DNA of 23,436 nt from Candidatus Dormiibacterota bacterium (GTDB lineage Bacteria; Chloroflexota; Dormibacteria; Aeolococcales; Bog-877), in contig JASHRA010000148.1 of the NCBI GenBank assembly GCA_030038765.1, positions 1 through 23,436 on the forward strand, read 5' to 3'. Position numbers and translations under genes: made by a program. Within the stretch, counting starts at the first letter, position 1. Each line of letters starts with the position of its first letter. Below, one piece after another: positions 7,499 through 14,450 of this stretch. Under the pieces are notes generated by a model, which saw only the letters and a list, made by a program, of their open reading frames with translations, was not told where the DNA came from and did not search any database.

Positions 7499-8394
7499 AC
7501 CGGCGTCGCCGCTCAGTCCTGGTCCTGCCGGCCGGCAACCGCCACATGGCGGAGAAGGCAGCGGGCCTGCCGGCGGACGAGGTGGTGCTCGACCTGGAGG
7601 ACGCCGTGGCCCCCCGGGAAGACGCCAAGGCGGACGCCAGGGCGTCCCTGCTCGACACGCTGCGCGAAGTTGATTTCGGGGACAGGACGGTGGCCGTCCG
7701 GATCAACCAGGTGGGCTCCCCCTACGCTCTCCGGGACGTCCTGTCGCTGGTGCCGGAGGTCGGGGAGCGGATCCACTGCCTGATCCTGCCCAAGGTCAGC
7801 GAGCCCGGGGCCGTGGTCTTCGTCGAGCGTCTGCTGCAGGCCCTGGAGACGGAGCAGCCGGGGCGGGCCAGGCTCGGGCTCGAGGTCCAGGTCGAGGACC
7901 CGGCGGGGCTGGAGACCGTGAGCGCGATCGCCGGCGCGTCGAGCCGGACCGAGGCCCTGATCTTCGGCCCGGGCGACTTCGCCGCCGCCATGGGGATGCC
8001 CCAGCTCCGCATCGGTCAGAGCGCCGCCGGCTATCCCGGAGACGTCTGGCACTACGCGCTCTTCCGGATCGCCGTGGCGGCCCGCGCCTGGGGCCTCCAG
8101 GCCATCGACGGGCCCTGCTCCGACATCGGCGACCTGGAGGGGCTGCGGACCTCGTCGGACCGCGCCGCGGCCCTCGGCTTCGACGGCAAGTGGGTGATCC
8201 ACCCCTCCCAGCTGGAGGCCGTCAACCGGGCCTTCACTCCGAGCCTGGAGGAGGTGGAGCGAGCCGAGAGCATCGTGGCCCAGTTGGGGGCCTCCGGCGG
8301 GGCCTCTCGGATGGGGGGCGAGATGGTCGACGAAGCCCACGGCCGGATGGCCCGGGCCGTGCTGGCGCGGGCCGGCCGGGAGCCGCGCGGCTGA
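7495..8394 (+). CDS. HpcH/HpaI (CitE-like) CoA-ester lyase
   Basis: The 299-residue protein is a TIM-barrel CoA-ester lyase of the CitE/malyl-CoA lyase/methylmalyl-CoA lyase group, which splits or forms C-C bonds of beta-hydroxyacyl-CoA with Mg2+. Motifs in order are SVLVLPAGNRHMAEKA, VVLDLEDAV (30-38), VRIN (R69), LGLEVQVEDPAGLE (E130 as probable metal ligand), LIFGPGDFAAAMG (D161 as second ligand), DGPCSDIGDLEGL and KWVIHPSQLEAVN. The C-terminal conserved IHP-x-Q block is intact. The exact substrate (citryl-, malyl-, methylmalyl- or citramalyl-CoA) cannot be told. Start: GTG at 7495, overlapping the previous stop by four bases, with GGGAG 9 nt upstream. Confidence 0.9.
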   Translation: MNRRRRSVLVLPAGNRHMAEKAAGLPADEVVLDLEDAVAPREDAKADARASLLDTLREVDFGDRTVAVRINQVGSPYALRDVLSLVPEVGERIHCLILPKVSEPGAVVFVERLLQALETEQPGRARLGLEVQVEDPAGLETVSAIAGASSRTEALIFGPGDFAAAMGMPQLRIGQSAAGYPGDVWHYALFRIAVAARAWGLQAIDGPCSDIGDLEGLRTSSDRAAALGFDGKWVIHPSQLEAVNRAFTPSLEEVERAESIVAQLGASGGASRMGGEMVDEAHGRMARAVLARAGREPRG

Positions 8395-8450
8395 GCCCCG
8401 ATCCAGCCTCGGGGAAGGGGGAGGAGCGTCGCCTAAGTCCGGCCACCCGC

Positions 8451-9554
8451 GTGGTCCACCTGGGCTGGAGCCCCGAGGGCCCGGAGCGCGCCCTGGTCCC
8501 GCCCCTGCCCCTGTCCGCCGTCTTCGAGCACGACAACCAGCTGGACTTCCACTACGGGCGCGAGCACAACCAGGGCTGGCAGCGACTGGAGGCCGCCGTG
8601 GCCGAGCTGGAGGAGGGCGTGGGGGCGCTGGCCGTCGGCTCGGGCATGGCGGCGCTCTCGATCGCCATCCAGGTGCTCGGCCTGGGCCGCAAGGTGGTGG
8701 TGGCCGAGGACGCCTACCAGGGCACCCGGATCCTCCTCTCCCGGCTGGCCGACGCCGGCCGCTGCCAGTTGGAGCTGGTGGACGCGACCGACCTGGCGGC
8801 GCTGGAGCGCGCCTGCCGGGGCGCTTCGCTGCTGGTCCTGGAGACGCTGGGCAACCCCCTGCTCAGCATCCCCGACCTCCGGGAGTGCGCCCGCGTGGCC
8901 GCCGCCGCGGGCGCGCGGACGCTGGTCGACAACACGCTCGCGACGCCCCTGCTGGTGCGGCCCCTGAGCCTGGGGGCGGACCTCGTCATCCACTCCGCGA
9001 CCAAGTACATCGGCGGCCACAGCGACCTGATCCTCGGCCTGCTGGTGGGCCGGGACGAGGCCCTGCTGGCGGAGCTGCGCGAGGAGCGGACGGAGTCGGG
9101 CAGCATCCCCGGCGCGCTGGAGTGCTGGCTCGCCCTGCGCGGGCTGCGCACGCTCGACCTGAGGGTGCGGCGCCAGTGCCAGAGCGCGGGGGAGCTGGCG
9201 GACCGGCTCCGCGGACTGCCCGGGGTGGACCTGGTCCACTACCCGGGGCTGCCCGAGCACCCGCAGCACGAGCTGGCCCGGCGTCAGATGAGCGGCGGCT
9301 TCGGGGCCATGGTCTCGGTGGAGCTGGCGGCCGATGCCGAGCGCGCCGAGCGCGTCTGCCGCGAGGCCCGGATCTGGACCAACGCGACCAGCCTGGGGTC
9401 GGTGGAGTCGCTGCTGGAGCGCCGGGCGCGCTGGCCCGGCGAGCGTCACCTGCCGCCCGGCCTGCTCCGCCTCTCGGTCGGGATCGAGGACCCCGCGGAC
9501 CTCTTCGCGGACCTCGTTGCTGCCCTGCGCGCGGCCGGCGTCGGCGGCGCCTGA
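8451..9554 (+). CDS. Cys/Met-metabolism PLP-dependent enzyme (cystathionine gamma-synthase/lyase family)
   Basis: From the GTG at 8451 the protein has 367 residues. It is a fold-type I PLP enzyme of trans-sulfuration or methionine metabolism. Visible landmarks are FHYGREHNQGWQRLEAAVAELEEG (the usual Y-x-R-x-x-N-P-T site reads NQGW here), VGSGMAALS, LETLGNPLLSIPDL, VDNTLATPLL, the PLP-lysine motif HSATKYIGGHSD (K185) and NATSLGSVESLLE. Family members cleave or form C-S bonds of cystathionine, homocysteine or methionine. The start is uncertain. The conserved TRVVHLG begins upstream of this GTG, no ATG/GTG/TTG lies between 8394 and 8451, and an in-frame CTG at 8391 overlaps the previous stop as CTGA. 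The last 109 nt overlap the opposing tetR gene. Confidence 0.88.
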   Translation: MVHLGWSPEGPERALVPPLPLSAVFEHDNQLDFHYGREHNQGWQRLEAAVAELEEGVGALAVGSGMAALSIAIQVLGLGRKVVVAEDAYQGTRILLSRLADAGRCQLELVDATDLAALERACRGASLLVLETLGNPLLSIPDLRECARVAAAAGARTLVDNTLATPLLVRPLSLGADLVIHSATKYIGGHSDLILGLLVGRDEALLAELREERTESGSIPGALECWLALRGLRTLDLRVRRQCQSAGELADRLRGLPGVDLVHYPGLPEHPQHELARRQMSGGFGAMVSVELAADAERAERVCREARIWTNATSLGSVESLLERRARWPGERHLPPGLLRLSVGIEDPADLFADLVAALRAAGVGGA

Positions 9555-10198
9555 GGGACCCCCCGGAGGCCGGCGGCGAGGAGGCTGACGACGGCCTGGA
9601 CCAGCCCCTCCAGGTCCAGCTCCCGGGCGCTCACGGCCCAGGCCGCGATGGCCCCGTCGAGCATCAGGGTGACGGCCTCGGCGAAGTCCGCGACGGGCAC
9701 CTCCGAGGCCACCTCGCCGGCTCTGACCCCGTCCTCCAGCCGGGCCCTCACGTACTCGCGTATGGACTCCCGGCGCTGCCCCATCACGGCCCGGACGGCG
9801 GCGTCGGAAGGCGCCTCGGCCAGGGCTCCCAGGAGGAGCCCGGCGCCGGCCGACCCGGCCAGCTCACGCAGGTAGAAGGTGACCCCCGCGACCATCCGCT
9901 GCCGGGGGTCGCGGATCCCCGCCAGCTGTCGCTCCACGGCGGCCATCTCAGCCTCCATGGTTGAGGTGCAGAGGGCGCGGAAGAGGTCCGCCTTGCTCTC
10001 GAAGTAGCGGTAGAGGAGCCCCACCGAGACCCCCGCCTGGGCGGCGATGTCGGGCACGCTGGTGCCGTTGAAGCCGGAGCGCGCGAAGGCCCTGGCGCCC
10101 CCTTCCAGGATGCGGCGGCGGACCTCGTCGGCATGCTCGGCGCGGGCCCTCCGCCGCTCCCCGGCCGCGGACCCGAGCGGGATCTTTGACAGCGCCAT
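9446..10198 (-). CDS. TetR-family transcriptional regulator, probable repressor of the adjacent MMPL exporter
   Basis: The 250-residue protein has an N-terminal TetR helix-turn-helix (about residues 25-72: RRRILEGGARAFARSGF, then SVPDIAAQAGVSVGLLYRYFESKADLF). A helical ligand domain of about 130 residues follows. The final 35 residues are basic and low-complexity (AARRAATRSAKRSAG) and are encoded opposite the end of the PLP-enzyme gene. Start: ATG at 10198-10196 with GGAG directly before it. An upstream in-frame ATG at 10234 would lie inside the operator and is rejected. The gene diverges from mmpL across about 25 nt containing a 16-bp palindrome, the standard layout for a repressor controlling itself and an efflux gene. 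The ligand is unknown. Confidence 0.92.
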   Translation of the reverse strand: MALSKIPLGSAAGERRRARAEHADEVRRRILEGGARAFARSGFNGTSVPDIAAQAGVSVGLLYRYFESKADLFRALCTSTMEAEMAAVERQLAGIRDPRQRMVAGVTFYLRELAGSAGAGLLLGALAEAPSDAAVRAVMGQRRESIREYVRARLEDGVRAGEVASEVPVADFAEAVTLMLDGAIAAWAVSARELDLEGLVQAVVSLLAAGLRGVPQAPPTPAARRAATRSAKRSAGSSIPTERRSRPGGR

Positions 10199-10214
10199 CT
10201 CCGACACTGATACT
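10186..10214 (+). promoter_or_regulatory. Promoter of the MMPL gene (TTGACA-N17-GATACT)
   Basis: A perfect -35 TTGACA (10186-10191) is followed by 17 nt and GATACT (10209-10214). The expected transcription start falls at 10221-10223, on or beside the GTG start codon, so the mRNA should be leaderless. The -35 lies within the first codons of tetR. Confidence 0.75.
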
Positions 10215-10238
10215 AAGCCGGAGTGAACGTTCATTCAA
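10210..10238 (-). promoter_or_regulatory. Promoter of the tetR gene (TTGAAT-N17-TAGTAT)
   Basis: On the minus strand TTGAAT (10238-10233), 17 nt and TAGTAT (10215-10210) form a good promoter. Its -10 overlaps the -10 of the opposing mmpL promoter almost base for base. Transcription should start near 10203, about 5 nt before the tetR ATG. Confidence 0.7.
10221..10236. promoter_or_regulatory. Palindromic TetR operator between tetR and mmpL
   Basis: GAGTGAACGTTCATTC is a 16-bp palindrome with one mismatched pair, centred on GAACGTTC, a core common in TetR-family operators. It covers the mmpL transcription start and GTG, and it sits between the -35 and -10 of the tetR promoter. Bound repressor should therefore shut both. 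Confidence 0.75.
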
Positions 10239-12538
10239 ACGGCCTGGGGCCGTCGGGCCCGCCGCGGGGCGCCTTCGCCAGCGTCGGGGGCTTCGCCTTC
10301 CGCTTCCGCAAGTTCATCCTCCCCGGGGCGGTCGGGCTGGCCCTGGGGCTGCTGCTCGCGGCCGCCGCCTTCGGGGGGCAGTTCTCCGCCGGCGGGCTGG
10401 GCATCCCGGGCTCCCAGAGCCAGCGCGCCAACGACCTCCTCACGCGTCACTTCGGCAGCGCCCGCACCCAGCTCCTGCTGGTGTTCCAGAGCCCGGAGCC
10501 CGATGCCGCGTCCGCTGCCGTGCAGGCCGAGGTCCGCGCCAGCTTCCGCCGCCTGGCCGCCCAGCCCTACGTGTCGGGGGTGCTCGACTACACCAACACC
10601 GGCCAGCGCATCTTCATCGGGGGGCGAGGCCACGACACGTTCGCGGTCGTGAACCTCAGGATGAGCGAGGCCGAGGCGACCAGGCGGCTGCCGGAGCTGG
10701 AGTCGTATCTCAGCCCGCCCAAGGGGCTGCGCTTCTACCTGAGCGGCTCGGCGCCCATCGACGCCCTCTACAACTCCGCCCTGGAGAGCCAGCTGGAGCG
10801 CGCGGAGCTGATCGCGCTCCCGATCTCCCTGCTGCTACTGCTGCTGGTCTTCGGCTCCCTGACCGCGGCCCTGCTGCCCCTCCTGGTGGCGGGCCTGGCC
10901 GTTCCCACCGCCCTGGCCGTGATCCGGATCCTGGCGGCCCACTTCGCCGTCTCGATCTTCGTCACCAACGTGGCCACCATCATCGGGCTGGGGCTCGCCA
11001 TCGACTACTCGCTCTTCTTCGTCAAGCGATTCCGCGAGGAGATCCCGAGCCACAGCCCCGAGGAGGCGGTCCGGATCGCCACCGCCAGCGCCGGCAAGGC
11101 GATCGCCGTCTCCGGGACGGCTGTGGCCGTGGGCCTGGCCTCGCTGCTGCTCTTCCCCGCCGCCGCGCTCGGCAGCATGGGGGTGGGCGGGGTCGTGGTG
11201 GTCGGCTTCACGCTGCTCTTCGGGCTCACCGCCCTGCCCGCCACCCTCGGCCTCCTGGGCCCCCGGATCAACCGCCTCTCCGTGCGCCGGACCAGGGCGG
11301 CCGCTGCCCGCGGCCCCGGCTTCTGGGGCCGGCTGGCCCAGGCCGTGATGCGGCGGCCCGTTCTGATCGGAGTCCCGACCGCGGTCTTCCTGCTGCTGCT
11401 GGGGCTGCCCTTCCTCAACCTCAAGCTCTCCACCGGGAGCGATGTGCCGAACATCCCACCGGGGGCGGCCCGGACCGGCTACGCGCTGCTCAGCTACGAC
11501 TTCGCCCAGGCTGGCGGCATCGACGACCTCAACCTGGTGCTGGAGTACCCCCGGTCGCTCGGCGGGCGCCTTACGCGTCCCCAGCAGGAGGACCTGCTCG
11601 CCTACCTTGGGCGGCTGCGCCGGCTGCCGGGCGTGGAGGGCGTCACCGGAGTCGTGACCCCGCCTCCGGGCACGGCCGAGGCCGAGTACCTGGCGCAGCT
11701 GGCCCGGGCCCCCAGCCAGCGCACCCCGGCCCAGAACAGCTACATCGCGGAGAACCTCTCCGGCCCCGTGCTCCAACTCGAGGTGGCCAACAGCTTCGCC
11801 CCCGACTCCAGCGCCGGCTCCACCCTGGTCCAGCGCCTGCGCTCACTGGCCGGGCCCGGCGGGGTCGAGGTGCTGGTCACGGGCGGGGCGGCGCAGTCGG
11901 TCGACTTCCTGGACTCCTTCGGCGCCGCCATCCCCTGGGCCGTGGGGCTGGTGGTGGCGGTCAGCCTGCTCGTCCTCTTCTTCACCTTCGGCTCCGTGCT
12001 GCTGCCGATCAAGGCGGTGCTGATGAGCCTGATCTCCATCTCGGCCAGCTTCGGGGCCATGGTCTGGATCTTCCAGGAGGGCCACCTCGCCCAGCTGCTG
12101 CAGTTCACCCCGGCCGGGAACATCGACGCCACCACGCCGGTCCTCATGTTCGCGGTCCTCTTCGGGCTGTCCATGGACTACGAGGTCTTCCTCCTGTCGC
12201 GCATCCGCGAGCGCTACTGCCAGACCGGGGACAACCGTGGGGCGGTGGCCCACGGCCTCACCGTCACCGGCGGCGTGATCACCTCCGCCGCCCTGATCAT
12301 GATCACCGTCTTCGCCGCCTTCGCCGCCGGCCGGGTCCTGGACATCCAGACCCTGGGCGTGGGCATGGCGGTGGCGGTCGGGGTCGACGCCACCCTGGTG
12401 CGGGGCGTCCTGGTCCCGGCTCTGATGCGCATCCTCGGCCCCGCCAACTGGTGGGCCCCGCGGCCGGTGCAGGAGTTCGTGGCCCACCTCGGCCTCTACG
12501 AGCGGGAGCCGGTCCAGACCACCCCGGTCCCGGTCTGA
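10223..12538 (+). CDS. MMPL/RND-family membrane transporter
   Basis: The 771-residue inner-membrane protein has the duplicated RND layout. Each half has one membrane helix (first half: FILPGAVGLALGLLLAAAAF, about 31-50), a large extracytoplasmic loop and a five-helix bundle. The paired Asp-Tyr motifs thought to relay protons are GLAIDYSLFFVKRFREE (D261-Y262) and GLSMDYEVFLLSRIRER (D652-Y653). Proteins of this family export lipids, hydrophobic metabolites or drugs using proton motive force. The length is short beside mycobacterial MmpL but normal for the wider family. The GTG at 10223 is the only plausible start. It has no Shine-Dalgarno sequence and appears leaderless, under control of the divergent TetR regulator. 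The cargo is unknown. Confidence 0.93.
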   Translation: MNVHSNGLGPSGPPRGAFASVGGFAFRFRKFILPGAVGLALGLLLAAAAFGGQFSAGGLGIPGSQSQRANDLLTRHFGSARTQLLLVFQSPEPDAASAAVQAEVRASFRRLAAQPYVSGVLDYTNTGQRIFIGGRGHDTFAVVNLRMSEAEATRRLPELESYLSPPKGLRFYLSGSAPIDALYNSALESQLERAELIALPISLLLLLLVFGSLTAALLPLLVAGLAVPTALAVIRILAAHFAVSIFVTNVATIIGLGLAIDYSLFFVKRFREEIPSHSPEEAVRIATASAGKAIAVSGTAVAVGLASLLLFPAAALGSMGVGGVVVVGFTLLFGLTALPATLGLLGPRINRLSVRRTRAAAARGPGFWGRLAQAVMRRPVLIGVPTAVFLLLLGLPFLNLKLSTGSDVPNIPPGAARTGYALLSYDFAQAGGIDDLNLVLEYPRSLGGRLTRPQQEDLLAYLGRLRRLPGVEGVTGVVTPPPGTAEAEYLAQLARAPSQRTPAQNSYIAENLSGPVLQLEVANSFAPDSSAGSTLVQRLRSLAGPGGVEVLVTGGAAQSVDFLDSFGAAIPWAVGLVVAVSLLVLFFTFGSVLLPIKAVLMSLISISASFGAMVWIFQEGHLAQLLQFTPAGNIDATTPVLMFAVLFGLSMDYEVFLLSRIRERYCQTGDNRGAVAHGLTVTGGVITSAALIMITVFAAFAAGRVLDIQTLGVGMAVAVGVDATLVRGVLVPALMRILGPANWWAPRPVQEFVAHLGLYEREPVQTTPVPV

Positions 12539-12577
12539 GCCGGGCGCCGGCCGCCCCCTCGGCCTCGGCCGCGCGGG

Positions 12578-12583
12578 GATAAT
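12578..12583 (+). promoter_or_regulatory. Leaderless -10 element (GATAAT-N6-ATG)
   Basis: GATAAT (5 of 6 matches to TATAAT) ends 6 nt before the ATG at 12590, and the intervening bases contain no Shine-Dalgarno sequence. The small gene can thus be transcribed separately from mmpL, 51 nt upstream. Confidence 0.55.
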
Positions 12584-12589
12584 CGGCCC

Positions 12590-12916
12590 ATGCTCGCGTC
12601 CAAGGAGGTGACCGAGCGGCGCCTCATGCTGCGCCGCCTGGACGATCTGCTGGAGGCCCTGGAGCAGCTCAACCTCCGCGACAGCACCGAGCTCTCCGGG
12701 CGCGTCCGCCGCTCCCTGGCGGCCCACGGCATCCCCTTCGAGGACGCCACCGAGATCCGGGTGCTGATCGAGCGGGTCTGGCGCAAGCAGGAGGCGCACA
12801 TGGCCGGCCCCCGTCCCGACCGCCGCAAGCTGCCCTCACGGCGCAGCGCCGGCCACCGTCCGCCGGGGCACGACGTGATCGAGAGCATCATGCGCCAGGG
12901 AGGCGGCCGGGACTAG
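12590..12916 (+). CDS. Conserved-looking small helical protein, function unknown
   Basis: The 108-residue protein is not recognised. Residues 1-70 look like three or four amphipathic helices (VTERRLMLRRLDDLLEALEQL, SGRVRRSLAAHG and TEIRVLIERVWRKQEAH). The remainder (72-108) is basic, Pro/Arg-rich and probably disordered. No membrane segment, cysteine pair or known motif is visible. The DATEIRVLIERVW segment and the dense Arg/Leu pattern suggest a protein- or nucleic-acid-binding adaptor, which is only a guess. The ATG at 12590 follows a GATAAT element by 6 nt. The gene converges on livF with 20 nt between the stops. Confidence 0.7.
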   Translation: MLASKEVTERRLMLRRLDDLLEALEQLNLRDSTELSGRVRRSLAAHGIPFEDATEIRVLIERVWRKQEAHMAGPRPDRRKLPSRRSAGHRPPGHDVIESIMRQGGGRD

Positions 12917-12936
12917 AAGGGGGAGGCAGGTCCCGC

Positions 12937-13662
12937 CTACTCCGCCTCGCCCATCCCGTGCCCCAGGTAGGCGAGTCGCACGTGGTCGTCGGCCAGCAGC
13001 GACGCCGCCGTCCCCTCCAGCACCACCTCGCCCAGCTCCAGGACGTAGCCGCGCGAGGCCACCTGGAGGGCGCGGTGCACGTTCTGCTCCACCAGCAGCA
13101 CGGCGATGCCGCTGCCCACGATCTCGGTGAGGATGCCGAAGATCTGGTTGGCCACGATCGGCGCCAGGCCCAGTGAGGGCTCGTCCATCATCAGCAGGCG
13201 CGGCCTGGTCATCAGCGCCCGGCCCAGGGCCAGCATCTGCTGCTCTCCGCCGGAGAGGGTCCCGGCCAGGGCCCCGAGACGCTGGCGGAAGGCGGGGAAG
13301 ATGCCCAGCACCCGCTCCAGCGCCTCCCCGTTGGCGCTCGCGGACTGGACGTAGCCGCCCAGCTCCAGGTTCTCCCGGATGGTGAGGGTGCCGAACACCT
13401 GGCGGCCCTCCGGCACCAGCGAGATCCCGCTCCGGGCGATGCGGTGGGCGGGCTCGCCGGTCACGACCTGGGAGCCGAAGGTGACCGAGCCGCCGCTGGG
13501 CCGGTGCAGCCCGGCCACCGCCCGCAGCGTCGAGCTCTTGCCCGCGCCGTTGGCGCCGAGGATGGTCACGCACTCGCCCTCCTCGACCTGGAAGCTGATC
13601 CCGCGCACGGCCTGGATGGCACCGTAGCGGACGCGGAGGTCTGAGACCCGCAGCAGGCTCAC
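12937..13662 (-). CDS. livF: Branched-chain amino-acid-type ABC transporter ATPase LivF
   Basis: The 241-residue cytosolic ATPase carries Walker A GANGAGKSS (37-45), signature LSGGEQQMLALGRAL, Walker B LLMMDEPSLGLAP and the switch histidine region VLLVEQNVHRAL. The EQN in place of EHD after the D-loop is typical of LivF rather than LivG. It pairs with LivG to power uptake of hydrophobic amino acids or related substrates through LivHM. The GTG start at 13662-13660 overlaps the livG stop by four bases (GTGA). It is the last gene of the livKHMGF operon. The stop lies 20 nt from the opposing small gene, and no clear terminator is visible between them. Confidence 0.96.
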   Translation of the reverse strand: MSLLRVSDLRVRYGAIQAVRGISFQVEEGECVTILGANGAGKSSTLRAVAGLHRPSGGSVTFGSQVVTGEPAHRIARSGISLVPEGRQVFGTLTIRENLELGGYVQSASANGEALERVLGIFPAFRQRLGALAGTLSGGEQQMLALGRALMTRPRLLMMDEPSLGLAPIVANQIFGILTEIVGSGIAVLLVEQNVHRALQVASRGYVLELGEVVLEGTAASLLADDHVRLAYLGHGMGEAE

Positions 13663-14450
13663 GTCGAGCTCTCGCTGCCCAGGTAGGCGGCGATCACGTC
13701 GGGATCCTCGCGGACCTTCTCCGGCGGCCCTTGGACAATGATCTTGCCGAAGTTGAGCACGACGATCCGGTCGCAGACCGACATCACCACCCGCATGTCG
13801 TGCTCCACCAGCAGGACCGTGACGCCGCGCTCGCGCACGTTTCGGACCAGCCGGGACATGTCGATGCTCTCGGCCGTGTTCATGCCGGCAGCGGGTTCGT
13901 CCAGCATCAGCAGGCGCGGTTCGGTGGCCAGGGCCCGGGCGATCTCGAGCCGTCGCTGCAGCCCATAGGGCAGCGACAGGGCCCGGGCCCCGGGGTCGAC
14001 CTGGTCCAGGCCCACGAAGTCGAGGATGGCCCGGGCCTGGCGGACGGCGTCGATCTCGGCCTGGCGGAAGCGCGGGGTGTGCAGGGCGGAGTCGACCATG
14101 TTCTCCCTGATGCGGCGGTGCTGGCCCGCCAGCACGTGCTCGATCACGGTCAGGCTGCGGAAGAGGCGGATGTTCTGGAACGTGCGCGCGATGCCGGCGG
14201 CGACGATCTGCTGGGCGTTCCGCCCCCGCAGCGAGCGGCCCAGCAGCCGGACCTCCCCGCGGTAGCCCTTGATGACGCCGGAGATGGCGTTGAAGACGGT
14301 CGTCTTGCCCGCGCCGTTGGGCCCGATCATCCCCAGGATCTCCCCGGCGGGCAGGTCGAAGGAGACGTCCGAGACCGCCACCACGCCGCCGAAGGCGACG
14401 GTCAGGCCGCTGACGCGGAGCAGCGGCTCAGCCGTCGGGTTGGCTGACAC
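13659..14450 (-). CDS. livG: Branched-chain amino-acid-type ABC transporter ATPase LivG
   Basis: The 263-residue ATPase has Walker A GPNGAGKTT (43-51), the family-specific IARTFQNIRLF segment, signature-region LSLPYGLQRRLEIARALA and Walker B LLMLDEPAAGMN. It ends with LVEHDMRVVMSVCDRIVVLNFGK, the EHDM stretch that marks LivG. The C-terminal DPDVIAAYLG is the usual LivG ending. Start: GTG at 14450-14448, 23 nt inside the end of livM. The ABC signature reads LPYGLQRR rather than LSYGQQRR, which is within the range seen in this family. Confidence 0.96.
   Translation of the reverse strand: MSANPTAEPLLRVSGLTVAFGGVVAVSDVSFDLPAGEILGMIGPNGAGKTTVFNAISGVIKGYRGEVRLLGRSLRGRNAQQIVAAGIARTFQNIRLFRSLTVIEHVLAGQHRRIRENMVDSALHTPRFRQAEIDAVRQARAILDFVGLDQVDPGARALSLPYGLQRRLEIARALATEPRLLMLDEPAAGMNTAESIDMSRLVRNVRERGVTVLLVEHDMRVVMSVCDRIVVLNFGKIIVQGPPEKVREDPDVIAAYLGSESST

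Noticed and set aside
10199..10234. tetR start at the ATG at 10234
   Set aside because: That start codon lies inside the palindromic operator and in the tetR promoter itself. The ATG at 10198 has a GGAG and fits the mapped promoter.
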